A stretch of 64,000 bases of DNA, taken from Bacillota bacterium. Its GTDB lineage: Bacteria; Bacillota; UBA4882; UBA8346. Each line of letters begins with the position of its first letter. Position 1 is the stretch's first letter. Where the stretch lies: positions 31,001-95,000 of the forward strand of contig JAEZCE010000077.1 of the NCBI GenBank assembly GCA_023429995.1. The letters are read 5' to 3'. The notes beneath the pieces were generated by a model, which was not told the DNA's origin, searched no databases, and was given only the letters and a program-made list of their open reading frames with translations. A program made the position numbers and the translations under genes. This document shows, one piece after another, positions 33,924-43,050 of the stretch.

Positions 33924-36347
33924 TTATATTCTTTGAAGTACCAGCACCCCGTTGGCCGGAACCACGGTATTGATATACCCATTGCTGGATTGAACAGTTC
34001 CGCCGGCATTTCCCACATTATTGCCATTATAGTATGCCGAATCGCTGTTGAAAACCTCCCGCCATTGTCCATCAGGCAGTCTGGAGCTGTTGATTCCGTA
34101 ACCGTTTGCAAACGGGGTATCATTCAAGCTGGCAATGACTAAGAAGTCCTGCTGCCCGTACCAGCGACGGAAGGCCATGACCCGGTTATCATTATAAGTA
34201 TAGACAACCTCTTTGTTTGGGGAATGAAGGGCGTCATTTTCCTTGCGCAGACGGATCAGATCCTGGTAATACCTGAAAAGGTACCGCCCGTTTCCGTCTT
34301 TTTCGCCGCTAAAGTCCTCCCGGTTATCCAAGAAGTTGTCGAAATGGTAGTCTTTTTGAAAACCTACTTCTTCACCCATAAAAAACATGGGAATTCCGGC
34401 GGAGAGCATCGTCAAACCACTGGCAACCCGGGAGCGATTTTCGGCGAAGCGCCGGGTTTCACCCAATAGAGGGGCGCGGTTAACCGCAACTTGGATAGTC
34501 CGGCCGGAAAAGCTGGCGTTACCCGCCTCATCATGGGATTCGGAATAAACAACGGTGTGATCACCGGAAGAACCGAAGGCGCCGGCAAAATAATCCACCG
34601 CCAGCGGCCGGTTATCACCCAATCCCGCTGTTTTAATCAGTTTGGCATAATCGGACCCTTTATCGGTATCTCCACTTAAATGATGGTAAAAATCAGCATA
34701 CCAGGTAGCGTCAAAGCCTAAACCTCCAGTGGCGGTGGGTTGAGTAACGGCCGCCCAATTTGAATGATCTTCGGCTATCATAATAACATTCGGTTTGGTT
34801 AACCGTAAAGTCCGGTTCAGTTCCCGGAGGAATTTGGCTCCAAAAATACAAGCATCCGCCACGGGTCTGCCGTCGGCATGAAGGCTTGGATAGGCGTGGA
34901 TGGAGGCAGTTTGGTCGACCCTTAAACCATCGATATGAAACTCATGGATCAATGCGGCTGCGCTGCTGATAAACAGCTTCCGGATATTCTCCTCCCAAAA
35001 CCGTGGCGCAAAGCCGGTGGAAATATTATCGACATATCCTCCCTCGGCAAAACTATAATCGGATGGCCTGCCCTCATACCAGTAGCAGATATTTTTCTCA
35101 TGCTGATTGGAGTCATACATCCATTCGGCTCGTTCGGCGTTTGGAGAATAATGGTTGTAAACCACATCCAGGATTACCGCAATACCGCGCCGGTGACATT
35201 CACGGACTAAGTGTTTGAATTCATCCCTGCCGCCACCGGAATACTCGATGGCAAAGAAGTGGGAGGAACCGTAACCCCAGTTAGCCCAGCCTTCAAATTC
35301 ATTCATCGGCATTAATTCGACGGCATTAACCCCCAGGTCGACCAGATAGTCCAGCATTTTCATGGCATCACGCAGATTGCCCGGAATGGGGTTGCCAAGC
35401 TCATCCGTTTTATTAAAAGCTAACCCGCCCACATGCATTTCATAAATCACATAATCTTCAATCCGGGTGGGTAGAGGCCGCAGGGGGTGGAATTCATCCC
35501 GCCAAAATTCAGCCGCGGTCAGCCAATTCTGTTGCGGAAAAGGTTCATCCAGATCGGCGGTGACCAACTCGGGGTCAACCACGACCGAACAGCTGACGAT
35601 GCCGTTCAAATCCTGATAGGGGCCGTTCCACTGATCACCTTTGGGATCATGGGTTCCCCGGCCGATTTGACAACGGGAATATAGATCCGTACGGTAGACT
35701 ACGGAACCATCATCTTTGGTGATCCGAAACATATAGGGAGTATGGTCGAAATCCCGGAAGTTCCTTAATGCCGGGGAACGTTGTAGATCGGTATACCAGA
35801 TAGCCGTTTTTTCATCCTTGGTCATGGAGAATTCACCGGGGTTGCCGGTTATTCCGGTTCCGTCATCGGCAATGTATCCGCTTTGAATATTGCCCCGAAC
35901 CAGTTCCACACTTCGGGCGTTGGGAGCCCAAACCGAAAAGATGATGGCTGGCTCGGCGTTTCCGGATTGATAGTATTTATTTGCGCCCAATCTGCGGCAA
36001 TGGGTAAGATTGTACTCCTCGGTTTGTTCCCCGCTGGTCAGATTGAATTCACGGTGGCACAAGGTGGAATTTCGATCATTGAGTTCGGTGGAAATTCCCC
36101 ACTGGTTTGGCCCTCCGGGACCATCAAGTAAGACACTCCACTGAAAATTCATGCCGACTTGAGAATCATCAAAAGCTGCCGTGGCTTTGAAACTTTGACT
36201 GCCGTCCGTAGAAGGCTCCGCAGTCATTGGAATGGTTGTCCATTCACTTGAATACCGGCCATTTCTATCCCAGCTTCCCAAGAGACGGCCATTCCTGAAG
36301 ATATCCCCCAACAAACCGGTGCGGTAATAAAAATTAACTGTAATCAT
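33924..36347 (-). CDS. GH13 alpha-amylase-family enzyme (branching-enzyme/isoamylase-like)
   Basis: The 807-residue protein has an N-terminal extension of about 125 residues, a CBM48-like segment (IIFSVWAPNARSVELV, about 135-150), and a GH13 barrel. GH13 regions are DVVYNH (394-399), HIDGLRVDQ with nucleophile Asp478, MIAEDHS with acid/base Glu526, and SESHDEAGN with the transition-state Asp606. A C-terminal beta-sandwich follows. There is no signal peptide, so it acts in the cytoplasm on alpha-glucans. The N-terminal extension is unusual in ordinary branching enzymes. It starts three bases after the epimerase-like gene. Exact activity, branching, debranching or trehalose-forming, cannot be fixed from sequence. 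Confidence 0.88.
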   Translation of the reverse strand: MITVNFYYRTGLLGDIFRNGRLLGSWDRNGRYSSEWTTIPMTAEPSTDGSQSFKATAAFDDSQVGMNFQWSVLLDGPGGPNQWGISTELNDRNSTLCHREFNLTSGEQTEEYNLTHCRRLGANKYYQSGNAEPAIIFSVWAPNARSVELVRGNIQSGYIADDGTGITGNPGEFSMTKDEKTAIWYTDLQRSPALRNFRDFDHTPYMFRITKDDGSVVYRTDLYSRCQIGRGTHDPKGDQWNGPYQDLNGIVSCSVVVDPELVTADLDEPFPQQNWLTAAEFWRDEFHPLRPLPTRIEDYVIYEMHVGGLAFNKTDELGNPIPGNLRDAMKMLDYLVDLGVNAVELMPMNEFEGWANWGYGSSHFFAIEYSGGGRDEFKHLVRECHRRGIAVILDVVYNHYSPNAERAEWMYDSNQHEKNICYWYEGRPSDYSFAEGGYVDNISTGFAPRFWEENIRKLFISSAAALIHEFHIDGLRVDQTASIHAYPSLHADGRPVADACIFGAKFLRELNRTLRLTKPNVIMIAEDHSNWAAVTQPTATGGLGFDATWYADFYHHLSGDTDKGSDYAKLIKTAGLGDNRPLAVDYFAGAFGSSGDHTVVYSESHDEAGNASFSGRTIQVAVNRAPLLGETRRFAENRSRVASGLTMLSAGIPMFFMGEEVGFQKDYHFDNFLDNREDFSGEKDGNGRYLFRYYQDLIRLRKENDALHSPNKEVVYTYNDNRVMAFRRWYGQQDFLVIASLNDTPFANGYGINSSRLPDGQWREVFNSDSAYYNGNNVGNAGGTVQSSNGYINTVVPANGVLVLQRI

Positions 36348-36350
36348 TTA

Positions 36351-38360
36351 TCAGTTACACACCCCGTTTAAACATTTTTTCTTGGAGCGGAATTGGACAG
36401 TAATCTCGCTGCCCAGGTCTTCCTGGCTTATTGGAATCTGAAAATTATTGCCGTCCACATATTCCACGTCCCGGTTGTTGATTGACAATCCTACAATCTC
36501 CAAGTCGTCCACACCCAGGAAATCCGGGAGAACATTAATCGACTTGACCCCGCTCTCTTTACTCGGTCTAAAATAAAGGCAAAAACTTGTCTCCGACTCC
36601 ATGGGGGAGGTGACATAAGTGCGCAAGTAAATGTGGGCCAGATAATTCAGTTCGAAAGAATGATAACCGGCGGTATCATAGGCTGCTTTGCCATGTCGCT
36701 CGTCGATAATACGCGTTCCGGTGTCGTCAATCCGGAAAATAATGTTACGGTTCTGATAGTCCAAATGGTAGGCATTCCACCAGGCGCTCATATCCCGGTA
36801 AAATTCCAGGTATAGCGGATCATGGGTATAGCCGTAAAGAATAAGGTACGCCAAAATGCCCTGTTCCTGCTGCCAGAAATCCTTATGATTACCATACACA
36901 AATTGTAGGGGCTGGCCGTTTTGGGGCTCCCGTTCCACTACATCGAAGCAACCGCCCCTGACCAGGTCAAGCCCTTTATTGATCATGGATTTGGCCAGCC
37001 TCTCGGCCACGTTGATTGCCTTGGCTGCATCCTCCGGCCGCCCGACACTATCATAATAATTGGCAACACGTGTAAGGTTCCAGGCAATTTTCAAGTTGTG
37101 TCCGACCACCGCCCGATTTTGCTGCCAACCCCAACTGTGATCGGGTTGCCAATCGGCATGAAACCGCTCATTGACATAGGGGATTTCCTGGTTGGGGTCG
37201 GGGAATTTTTCAATAATTAAGGTAGTTACCCGGTCCAATAATTCCTTGGATATCTTGAGGGCGTCGGTCAATTCCCGGTTAGCCCCCATGGGTAACGGCT
37301 CCAAAGCCAATATTAGATTGATCAGATAGGCCGGGATATGATCGCCAATGGAATTCCAGTTTTTATGCAATTGGTTCTTGCCGAGGGCTGGAGTCTTGGA
37401 ACTGGTGGTGATAGGGTCGATATGGCTGAAGTAGCCTTCGTAGCCCGGGTAATTATTAATAGACTCTTGGGCGTCACGGAAAAAGGCATTAAATGCTCTC
37501 ACCGTACGCATAATGTCATCTAAAACCTCTCCATCCCCGGTGGCCCGGTAATATTGGGTCAGCCCGGCCAAAGCATAGATTTGTTCATAGAGACCAATAC
37601 TTCCCTGACCATCGAGGCCTTGATCGTCGGATGAATTGGAAGGAATGACGGTTAAGGCCCCATTGATCATCCGGCGCCTCGAATGGCTCCAGATGACGGT
37701 TTGTCCATCATGACTAATGGAGCGGAAAGCGGTCCGTTGAAAGGCCACTCCGGCGGCGGCGGCATCCAAAAATCTTCTGTCGCCGAGAAGCAAATAGGCT
37801 GAGGATAAGCCATAGATGAGTCTGGCCAGAGTCTGCATGTCCTGTTCATTGTCTTCGGTTTTAGCCCCATAGATATTTAGGTTGGTACGGTAGGACTCCG
37901 CAAAATCGCTGACATTATAGAAATATTTATCGCCAAATAAATCCAGCAACCAATCGTCGGCCATTACCCGAATCTGGGAGAGCCACCAATGGGTGTTGTG
38001 TTCAAAAAGAAATTTTTGCGGTACATAATGCAGGAGTAAAACACTTAAGATATCGTAGCGGATAGCACCCTCATTACTCGCATATACTCCTTTGACATAG
38101 ATACGCTCGCCTTCATGGACATATTTGACCATCTTATTTAAGGCTTGGTCGTCCTTGAATTCATCAGTATCCGGGACCCGGTCGTTATTCAAACCATCAA
38201 GATTGGCCAAAACACGGTAATTTGTTTCGGCTTGAATATATGCCGTAATTACATCCCCCGACCGGAGTTTGAGATCAAAGGACCTTTCCTCCGGTTTTAC
38301 CTTTAAAACTTCACCCAGAACCATGAGGGACTGGTTAAAGCTTTTTGAGAAGGGCTGCAT
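36351..38360 (-). CDS. AGE-family (N-acylglucosamine 2-epimerase-like) protein with N-terminal OB-like domain
   Basis: The 669-residue protein has an N-terminal beta-rich domain (about 10-110: VLGEVLKVKPEERSFDLKLRSGDVITAYIQ, VHEGERIYVKGVY) that resembles an OB fold. An (alpha/alpha)6 barrel of the AGE/cellobiose-epimerase kind follows, with repeats such as LARLIYGLSSAYLLLGDRRFLDAA, HSWGWQQNRAVVGHNLKIAWNLTRV and FWQQEQGILAYLILYG. The HNLK and WQQEQ segments hold the His and Glu positions typical of the catalytic centre. It is longer than usual AGE enzymes (about 400 residues) at both ends. It is the first gene of a three-gene operon with a GH13 enzyme and has a GGAGGTG ribosome site. No signal peptide is seen. 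Confidence 0.75.
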   Translation of the reverse strand: MQPFSKSFNQSLMVLGEVLKVKPEERSFDLKLRSGDVITAYIQAETNYRVLANLDGLNNDRVPDTDEFKDDQALNKMVKYVHEGERIYVKGVYASNEGAIRYDILSVLLLHYVPQKFLFEHNTHWWLSQIRVMADDWLLDLFGDKYFYNVSDFAESYRTNLNIYGAKTEDNEQDMQTLARLIYGLSSAYLLLGDRRFLDAAAAGVAFQRTAFRSISHDGQTVIWSHSRRRMINGALTVIPSNSSDDQGLDGQGSIGLYEQIYALAGLTQYYRATGDGEVLDDIMRTVRAFNAFFRDAQESINNYPGYEGYFSHIDPITTSSKTPALGKNQLHKNWNSIGDHIPAYLINLILALEPLPMGANRELTDALKISKELLDRVTTLIIEKFPDPNQEIPYVNERFHADWQPDHSWGWQQNRAVVGHNLKIAWNLTRVANYYDSVGRPEDAAKAINVAERLAKSMINKGLDLVRGGCFDVVEREPQNGQPLQFVYGNHKDFWQQEQGILAYLILYGYTHDPLYLEFYRDMSAWWNAYHLDYQNRNIIFRIDDTGTRIIDERHGKAAYDTAGYHSFELNYLAHIYLRTYVTSPMESETSFCLYFRPSKESGVKSINVLPDFLGVDDLEIVGLSINNRDVEYVDGNNFQIPISQEDLGSEITVQFRSKKKCLNGVCN

Positions 38361-38758
38361 GTTTGTTCACCTCCGAAAATATTTTCATTTTTCTAGAACA
38401 GATACTTTAGTATTCTCGAGTGTAAAAGCAAAAAAACACTAGAAAATTCTGGGATGTAGTAATGCTTATTTAAACATGCGCTACCAGTAAAACGTTCTCT
38501 AAATAAGTACTCAATGATTGGCAACGTTTTACTTAAGTAGAGCGTATCTCCTCCATTTTTGTTTACCGGTTATTTACGATACGCTCTACTAGTTTTTCCC
38601 ATGGAGCTCATATTTTGGTGTGTATAACCGCAAATTAGCAAATAGATACTACCGAAAAGGAAAGAATTTATTACCGAAGACATCTTATGAAACCCAAATG
38701 CTCTTACCCATCCAATCATCCAAAAAAAGTAAAATAAAAAAAGGGCGTGAGATAGATA
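38361..38758. other. Divergent intergenic region carrying repeat copy B
   Basis: This 398-base region separates the AGE/GH13 operon from the DJ-1/ThDP operon. Its centre is the two-hairpin repeat listed separately. AT-rich flanks presumably hold promoters for both units, but no consensus pair stands out. No gene is seen; a minus-strand ORF at 38570-38875 overlaps the next gene and lacks a ribosome site. Confidence 0.5.
38484..38592. repeat. Two-hairpin dispersed repeat, copy B
   Basis: This is the second copy of the element at 32206-32314. Arms are AGTAAAACGTT (38486-38496) with AACGTTTTACT (38523-38533), and AGTAGAGCGTATC (38536-38548) with GATACGCTCTACT (38578-38590), the latter perfect over 13 bases. 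Most differences between copies lie in the second hairpin's loop. Confidence 0.8.
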
Positions 38759-39418
38759 ATGGAAGGAAGACCCCTTGAAGGGAGAAAAATTGCTGTTCTG
38801 GTAGAAAGTCAGTATATACCGGAGGAGATCCGGACGTATCAGGAGCGCTTTGGACTCTATGGCGCGGAAGTCCATTTATTGAGTAATTTGGGAGATCAGG
38901 ACCATCTTGATTTCGTCAGTGAAGTGGAGAAGCCGGATACCGTACCGGAAGTATTGAAAGTGACGCTGGATTTCCAAAAGGTGAGACTGGAGGATTATGC
39001 GGCGGTGCTAATGGCGGCAAATTATACCAGTGTAAGATTGAGATATTTCCAGCCGCCCAAGGATGAACATGGAAATCTTGTGCCGATAACCCCGGAAATG
39101 ACTCGGTTGGCGCCGGCGGTTCAGTTTTTCGGAAAGGCGATGGGCAACAAGAATATCATTAAAGGCGCCCTTTGCCACGCTTTATGGTTGCTTACCCCCA
39201 CTCCCGAACTGTTGGCCGGAAGGAAAATCATCTGTCACGAAGTGGTCTTGGCCGATATTGTCAATGCCGGGGCGGTTTATACGCCTGATCCATCCAACGT
39301 GGTAGTGGACGGCGATTTGGTAACCGGCCACTCTTATCATGAGGCAGCGGCTCTGGTGGACCGGATCCGGGATGTAATGATGAAAAAGCCTCTTCGCCCC
39401 CAATTGGTTTACGCCTAA
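38759..39418 (+). CDS. DJ-1/PfpI superfamily protein A
   Basis: The 219-residue protein has the DJ-1/PfpI flavodoxin-like layout: GRKIAVLVESQYIPEEIRTYQERFGLYGAEVHLLS at the start and the nucleophile elbow IKGALCHALWLL with candidate Cys139. A later GRKIICHEVVLADIVNAGAVY, DGDLVTGHSYHEAAALV segment matches the class I glutamine-amidotransferase-like end. Family members include glyoxalase III-type, deglycase, hydratase and protease activities, so the reaction is open. It is the first gene of a seven-gene operon and is followed by a second, different DJ-1/PfpI protein. Confidence 0.82.
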   Translation: MEGRPLEGRKIAVLVESQYIPEEIRTYQERFGLYGAEVHLLSNLGDQDHLDFVSEVEKPDTVPEVLKVTLDFQKVRLEDYAAVLMAANYTSVRLRYFQPPKDEHGNLVPITPEMTRLAPAVQFFGKAMGNKNIIKGALCHALWLLTPTPELLAGRKIICHEVVLADIVNAGAVYTPDPSNVVVDGDLVTGHSYHEAAALVDRIRDVMMKKPLRPQLVYA

Positions 39419-39460
39419 ACAAATTTATAAGGTAGAAAAAGTTTGGAGGAGAGACCGTAG

Positions 39461-40282
39461 ATGCGAAAGATCATGACCATTTTATCCGAGTATGGATATT
39501 GGGGCGAGGAATTAGTCGAGCCCCTTGAAACACTTGACCGGGAAGGATATACCACAGTATTTACCACACCTCAAGGTAAAGTCCCCCATGCTATACCTCC
39601 CAGTATGGATGCTCATTTTATCGATCCGCCATTGGACCGCACAGTGGTCTCAGAGGAAATGGCCAGGAAAGTCAGGGAACTGGAAGCCTCGGGGCGATTG
39701 GCCAATCCCCTGAACCTGTCAACGGTGATTCCCGAAAGGCCATACTTGAGCAGCGCCAACTATTTAAGAAAGTTGGAAGACTACTACCAGGCTCTTGAAG
39801 AAGGGGAAAACCGGTTGGCAGAGTATGATGCTTTGCTGTTAGTGGGAGGGAGCGGTCCGATTGTCGACATGGTCAATAACCAGAGAGTCCATGATACCAT
39901 CCTGGCTTTTTATAAAAAAAACCAACCCATTGCCGCCGAATGCTACGGAGTTACCTGCCTGGTATTTGCCAGGGATATTCAGCTTCGAAAAAGCATCATC
40001 TGGGGAAAGCACGTTACCGGTCATGCGCTGGAGCTTGATTATAAGGAGGGCACCGGATTTTTGGGAACCGACTTTGTCATGGGCCCCCCTCCCTATCCGC
40101 TGGAGTATATTTTAAGGGATGCGGTGGGACCGGAAGGCCAGTATCATGGGAATGTCGGAAAAAGAACTTCGGTGATTGTAGACTATCCGTTTATTACCGC
40201 CCGTTCCACAGCTTGTTCTTACCTATGCGGTCAAAAACTGGTTGAGGTATTGCAACAAGGGCTCAGAAGATTCGGTTGGTAA
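39461..40282 (+). CDS. DJ-1/PfpI superfamily protein B
   Basis: The 273-residue protein opens KIMTILSEYGYWGEELVEPLETLDREGYTTVFTTPQG and has LLVGGSGPIVDMVNNQRVHDTILAF and the nucleophile elbow PIAAECYGVTCLVF with candidate Cys161. The final part (STACSYLCGQKLVEVLQQGL) closes the fold. It is more like the larger Hsp31/glyoxalase III branch than protein A. A GGAGGAG site precedes ATG 39461. The next gene starts about 24 bases beyond its end. Confidence 0.82.
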   Translation: MRKIMTILSEYGYWGEELVEPLETLDREGYTTVFTTPQGKVPHAIPPSMDAHFIDPPLDRTVVSEEMARKVRELEASGRLANPLNLSTVIPERPYLSSANYLRKLEDYYQALEEGENRLAEYDALLLVGGSGPIVDMVNNQRVHDTILAFYKKNQPIAAECYGVTCLVFARDIQLRKSIIWGKHVTGHALELDYKEGTGFLGTDFVMGPPPYPLEYILRDAVGPEGQYHGNVGKRTSVIVDYPFITARSTACSYLCGQKLVEVLQQGLRRFGW

Positions 40283-40305
40283 ATCGCATACAAGGAGTGA
40301 GCCAT

Positions 40306-41970
40306 ATGAAAACGGGTCGATATACAATGATCGAGCAATTCCTCAGGGACGGAATAAAATATATGTTTGGCAATCCGGGAACAACCGAACAGGGTTTCCT
40401 CGATACACTGAATGATTACCCTGAGTTCCAATATATATTGGCACTCGAGGAATCTACCGCTGTTGCCATAGGGGATGGCTATGCCCGCAAAACCAAAAAG
40501 CCGGCTGTTGTACAACTTCATTCCGGAGTCGGGCTGGGTAACGGCATCGGCATGATGTATCAGGCAATGAGGGGACATGCGCCCCTGATAGTTATCGCAG
40601 GGGAAGCCGGAGTAAAATATCGGGCTTTGGATGCCCATATGGCTGCCGATCTTGTTGAAATGGCGAAACCGGTAACGAAATGGGCCACCAGTGTGGTAGA
40701 TTCGTCTTCATTATTGAGGGTTATGCGGCGGGCCATTAAAATGGCAACCACACCTCCGATGGGACCGGTCTTTGTCTGTTTGCCCATGGATATCCTGGAT
40801 ATGCCCAATAATGAAGATATTATTCCGGCAACCATCCTGGATACTCGCACCGCTCCGAGGGAGTCCCAATTGGAAAATGTCGCCGGAATACTTATAAATG
40901 CCGAAAATCCAGCTTTTCTTATTGGTGACGGAGTCGCGTGTTCTGAGGCCCAGAGTGAACTGGCGCAACTGGCAAGCCTTCTGGGAGCAAAAGTTTGGGG
41001 AGCGGAAGCCACCGAAATCAATATGAGCGCCATGGACCCTCATTACCAAGGATTGATAGGCCATATGTTCGGGGAAGATTCAAAAGCCGCGTTAGGAAAA
41101 TCCGATGTTGTTTTGATTGTGGGCACTTATATCTTCCCGGAAGTTTTTCCGTTATTACATCATCCCTTCGCATTCGGTACTAAGTTGATCCATATCGATC
41201 TCAATGCCTATGAGATTGCTAAAAACTTCCCAGTGGATATTGGTATCGTAAGTGATCCTAAATTAACCCTGGAAAAACTGAATATAGTATCCGGCAACTT
41301 GCAGACCCCGGAACAAAAGCAAGCCGCTGCTCAAAGAAATGAAGCAATGATCGCTGAAAAAAGAGAACAAAGAACATTGCAGATTCGCGCGGATCAAAAC
41401 ATGGATGATTCCATACCCATACGTCCCGCCCGTTTTATGCAGGAACTTTCCGGGAAAATTCCCAAAGATGTAATCATATTTGATGAAGCGCTTACCTGCT
41501 CTCCCCAACTGAACCACTATATTCCGGGAGATATAAGCGGCCATTTTTTTCAAACCAGGTATTTCTCCTTGGGAGTCGGTATTCCGGGTGCAATTGGTGT
41601 TAAAATTGCCGCTCCCGAAAAACAAGTTATCGGTTTTGCCGGCGACGGGGCCAGCATGTATACGATTCAAGCATTATGGACCGCTTCACATTACAACATC
41701 GGAGCCAAATTCGTTATCTGCAATAACTGCAGTTACAGAATTCTTCAAAATAATATCCTTCGTTATTGGAACGAACGGGATATTCGTCCCCATGAATTTC
41801 CGGATTCGTTTTTTATCAATTCCCCGGAGATCGATTTTGTAAAATTATCGGAATCCATGGGAGTACCGGCTACAAAGGTCGAAAAGCCCGCTGAAATCGG
41901 ACCCGCCATTGATAGAATGTTAAACGCGGAAGGGCCGTTTTTAATCGATCTTCTGGTCAAGCAGGATTAA
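40306..41970 (+). CDS. Thiamine-diphosphate-dependent enzyme, benzoylformate decarboxylase-like
   Basis: The 554-residue enzyme has three ThDP-enzyme domains. The N-terminal PYR domain has FGNPGTTEQGFLDTL and LALEESTAVAIGDGYAR, with the cofactor-activating Glu at residue 48 or 49. The middle domain contains NPAFLIGDGVACSEA. The C-terminal PP domain has GFAGDGASMYTIQALWTASHYNIGAKFVICNN, the GDG-NN diphosphate site. The NPGTTE opening and overall length fit the benzoylformate decarboxylase/acetolactate synthase group. It would decarboxylate or ligate a 2-oxo acid. Start ATG 40306 has AAGGAG upstream. It is the central enzyme of the operon. Confidence 0.9.
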   Translation: MKTGRYTMIEQFLRDGIKYMFGNPGTTEQGFLDTLNDYPEFQYILALEESTAVAIGDGYARKTKKPAVVQLHSGVGLGNGIGMMYQAMRGHAPLIVIAGEAGVKYRALDAHMAADLVEMAKPVTKWATSVVDSSSLLRVMRRAIKMATTPPMGPVFVCLPMDILDMPNNEDIIPATILDTRTAPRESQLENVAGILINAENPAFLIGDGVACSEAQSELAQLASLLGAKVWGAEATEINMSAMDPHYQGLIGHMFGEDSKAALGKSDVVLIVGTYIFPEVFPLLHHPFAFGTKLIHIDLNAYEIAKNFPVDIGIVSDPKLTLEKLNIVSGNLQTPEQKQAAAQRNEAMIAEKREQRTLQIRADQNMDDSIPIRPARFMQELSGKIPKDVIIFDEALTCSPQLNHYIPGDISGHFFQTRYFSLGVGIPGAIGVKIAAPEKQVIGFAGDGASMYTIQALWTASHYNIGAKFVICNNCSYRILQNNILRYWNERDIRPHEFPDSFFINSPEIDFVKLSESMGVPATKVEKPAEIGPAIDRMLNAEGPFLIDLLVKQD

Positions 41971-41985
41971 ATTGGAGGCGCTAAA

Positions 41986-42687
41986 TTGATCCACCAATTA
42001 ATTTTTGCAAATCCCAAACCAGGCATGGAAGTTCTCGATTTTCAAAATTATTGGTTAAATATTCATGCCGTGAAATATGCCAGTAAAATTCCGCAAATTG
42101 TTCGCTACAGAATCAACAAAGTGCGAACTATCGACGATGAAAAACCTTTGTTTAACGGCGTTGGTGAAATATGGTTGCGAAACGAAGCCGAACAACTCGA
42201 ATCGCTTCAATCCAAAGAATTTCTTCAAGGCGCCAGGATCGATGAACCGAATTGGGCCGCATTTTGGGAAACGATTGCATTAGATACAACGGCGGTTGAA
42301 ATAAAGGAACATCACCATTTGGATCAGCAGGTAATTAAATTGGTTTTGCTGGTGAAACGCAAAGAAGGCACGCCATTGGAACTATTCAGGTATTATAGTG
42401 GCAACAGCCATTCCAAACTTGTATGTGATTTTTTCAGAGTAATAGGTTATACACAATGTTATACCGTAGATGCCGCTTATCATAACGGAGAGCCTCGGTT
42501 TGACGCCGTTTACCAGCTATGGTTCGAAAATAGCGATTCTCTGCAAAGCACTTTGCAGTCAAATTATTATAAAAATGAACTTCTCACCGATTTAGACAAA
42601 TTTGTAGAAATGAAATACTTTTTCAAACTGATCTGCGAGGAACATTGGATTATCGGCCCCGAATACCGTTCATATCATAACGCTTGA
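41986..42687 (+). CDS. Tandem EthD-type dimeric alpha-beta barrel protein
   Basis: The 233-residue protein starts at TTG behind GGAGG. Two ferredoxin-like EthD repeats are visible. The first is IHQLIFANPKPGMEVLDFQNYWLNIHAVKYASKIPQIVRYRIN; the second is KLVLLVKRKEGTPLELFRYYSGNSHSKLVCDFFRVIGYTQCYTV. Each has the H near the end of helix 1 typical of EthD (NIHA; NSHS). Such folds bind small hydrophobic molecules and often act as cofactor-free isomerases, cyclases or monooxygenases. An internal duplication lets one chain mimic the usual dimer. Confidence 0.75.
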   Translation: MIHQLIFANPKPGMEVLDFQNYWLNIHAVKYASKIPQIVRYRINKVRTIDDEKPLFNGVGEIWLRNEAEQLESLQSKEFLQGARIDEPNWAAFWETIALDTTAVEIKEHHHLDQQVIKLVLLVKRKEGTPLELFRYYSGNSHSKLVCDFFRVIGYTQCYTVDAAYHNGEPRFDAVYQLWFENSDSLQSTLQSNYYKNELLTDLDKFVEMKYFFKLICEEHWIIGPEYRSYHNA

Positions 42688-42701
42688 GAAAGGAGGATAA
42701 G

Positions 42702-43025
42702 ATGATCTTTTATGTCCAAATGAAATGGAACTACCAGGGACGAATATCCCAGGATGAATTGTGGCGCTTGGAATCAAGCGAAGGCAGCCATGCCGAAAAC
42801 CAAATCAATGGCAGAGAAAACTCGCCTGTAAAAGTGCTTGGTTTATATAAAGTGGCATCTCAGCATAGAGTTATTGCTATTGTTGATGTTCAATCAATTG
42901 ATGATTTAGATCGAAATTCCATGGGCGAACTACCGATGCGTGAATATCTTGAATTTGAAACAGTATGGGCGCTCCGGGATTATGAAGGTTTTATGAGTGA
43001 TGTTAGAAACGGTTTTAGAAATTAA
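42702..43025 (+). CDS. Muconolactone isomerase-like small barrel protein
   Basis: The 107-residue protein has the layout of muconolactone delta-isomerase and its relatives: MIFYVQMKWNYQGRISQDELWRLESSE, VLGLYKVASQHRVIAIVDVQSIDDLDRNSMGELPMREYLEFETVWALRDYE. A strong AAAGGAGG precedes ATG 42702. It is a second dimeric alpha-beta barrel protein in the same operon; it may isomerise a lactone or enol intermediate, or merely share the fold. Confidence 0.72.
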   Translation: MIFYVQMKWNYQGRISQDELWRLESSEGSHAENQINGRENSPVKVLGLYKVASQHRVIAIVDVQSIDDLDRNSMGELPMREYLEFETVWALRDYEGFMSDVRNGFRN

Positions 43026-43050
43026 ACCAAAACCAGAGGAGCATGGAGTT

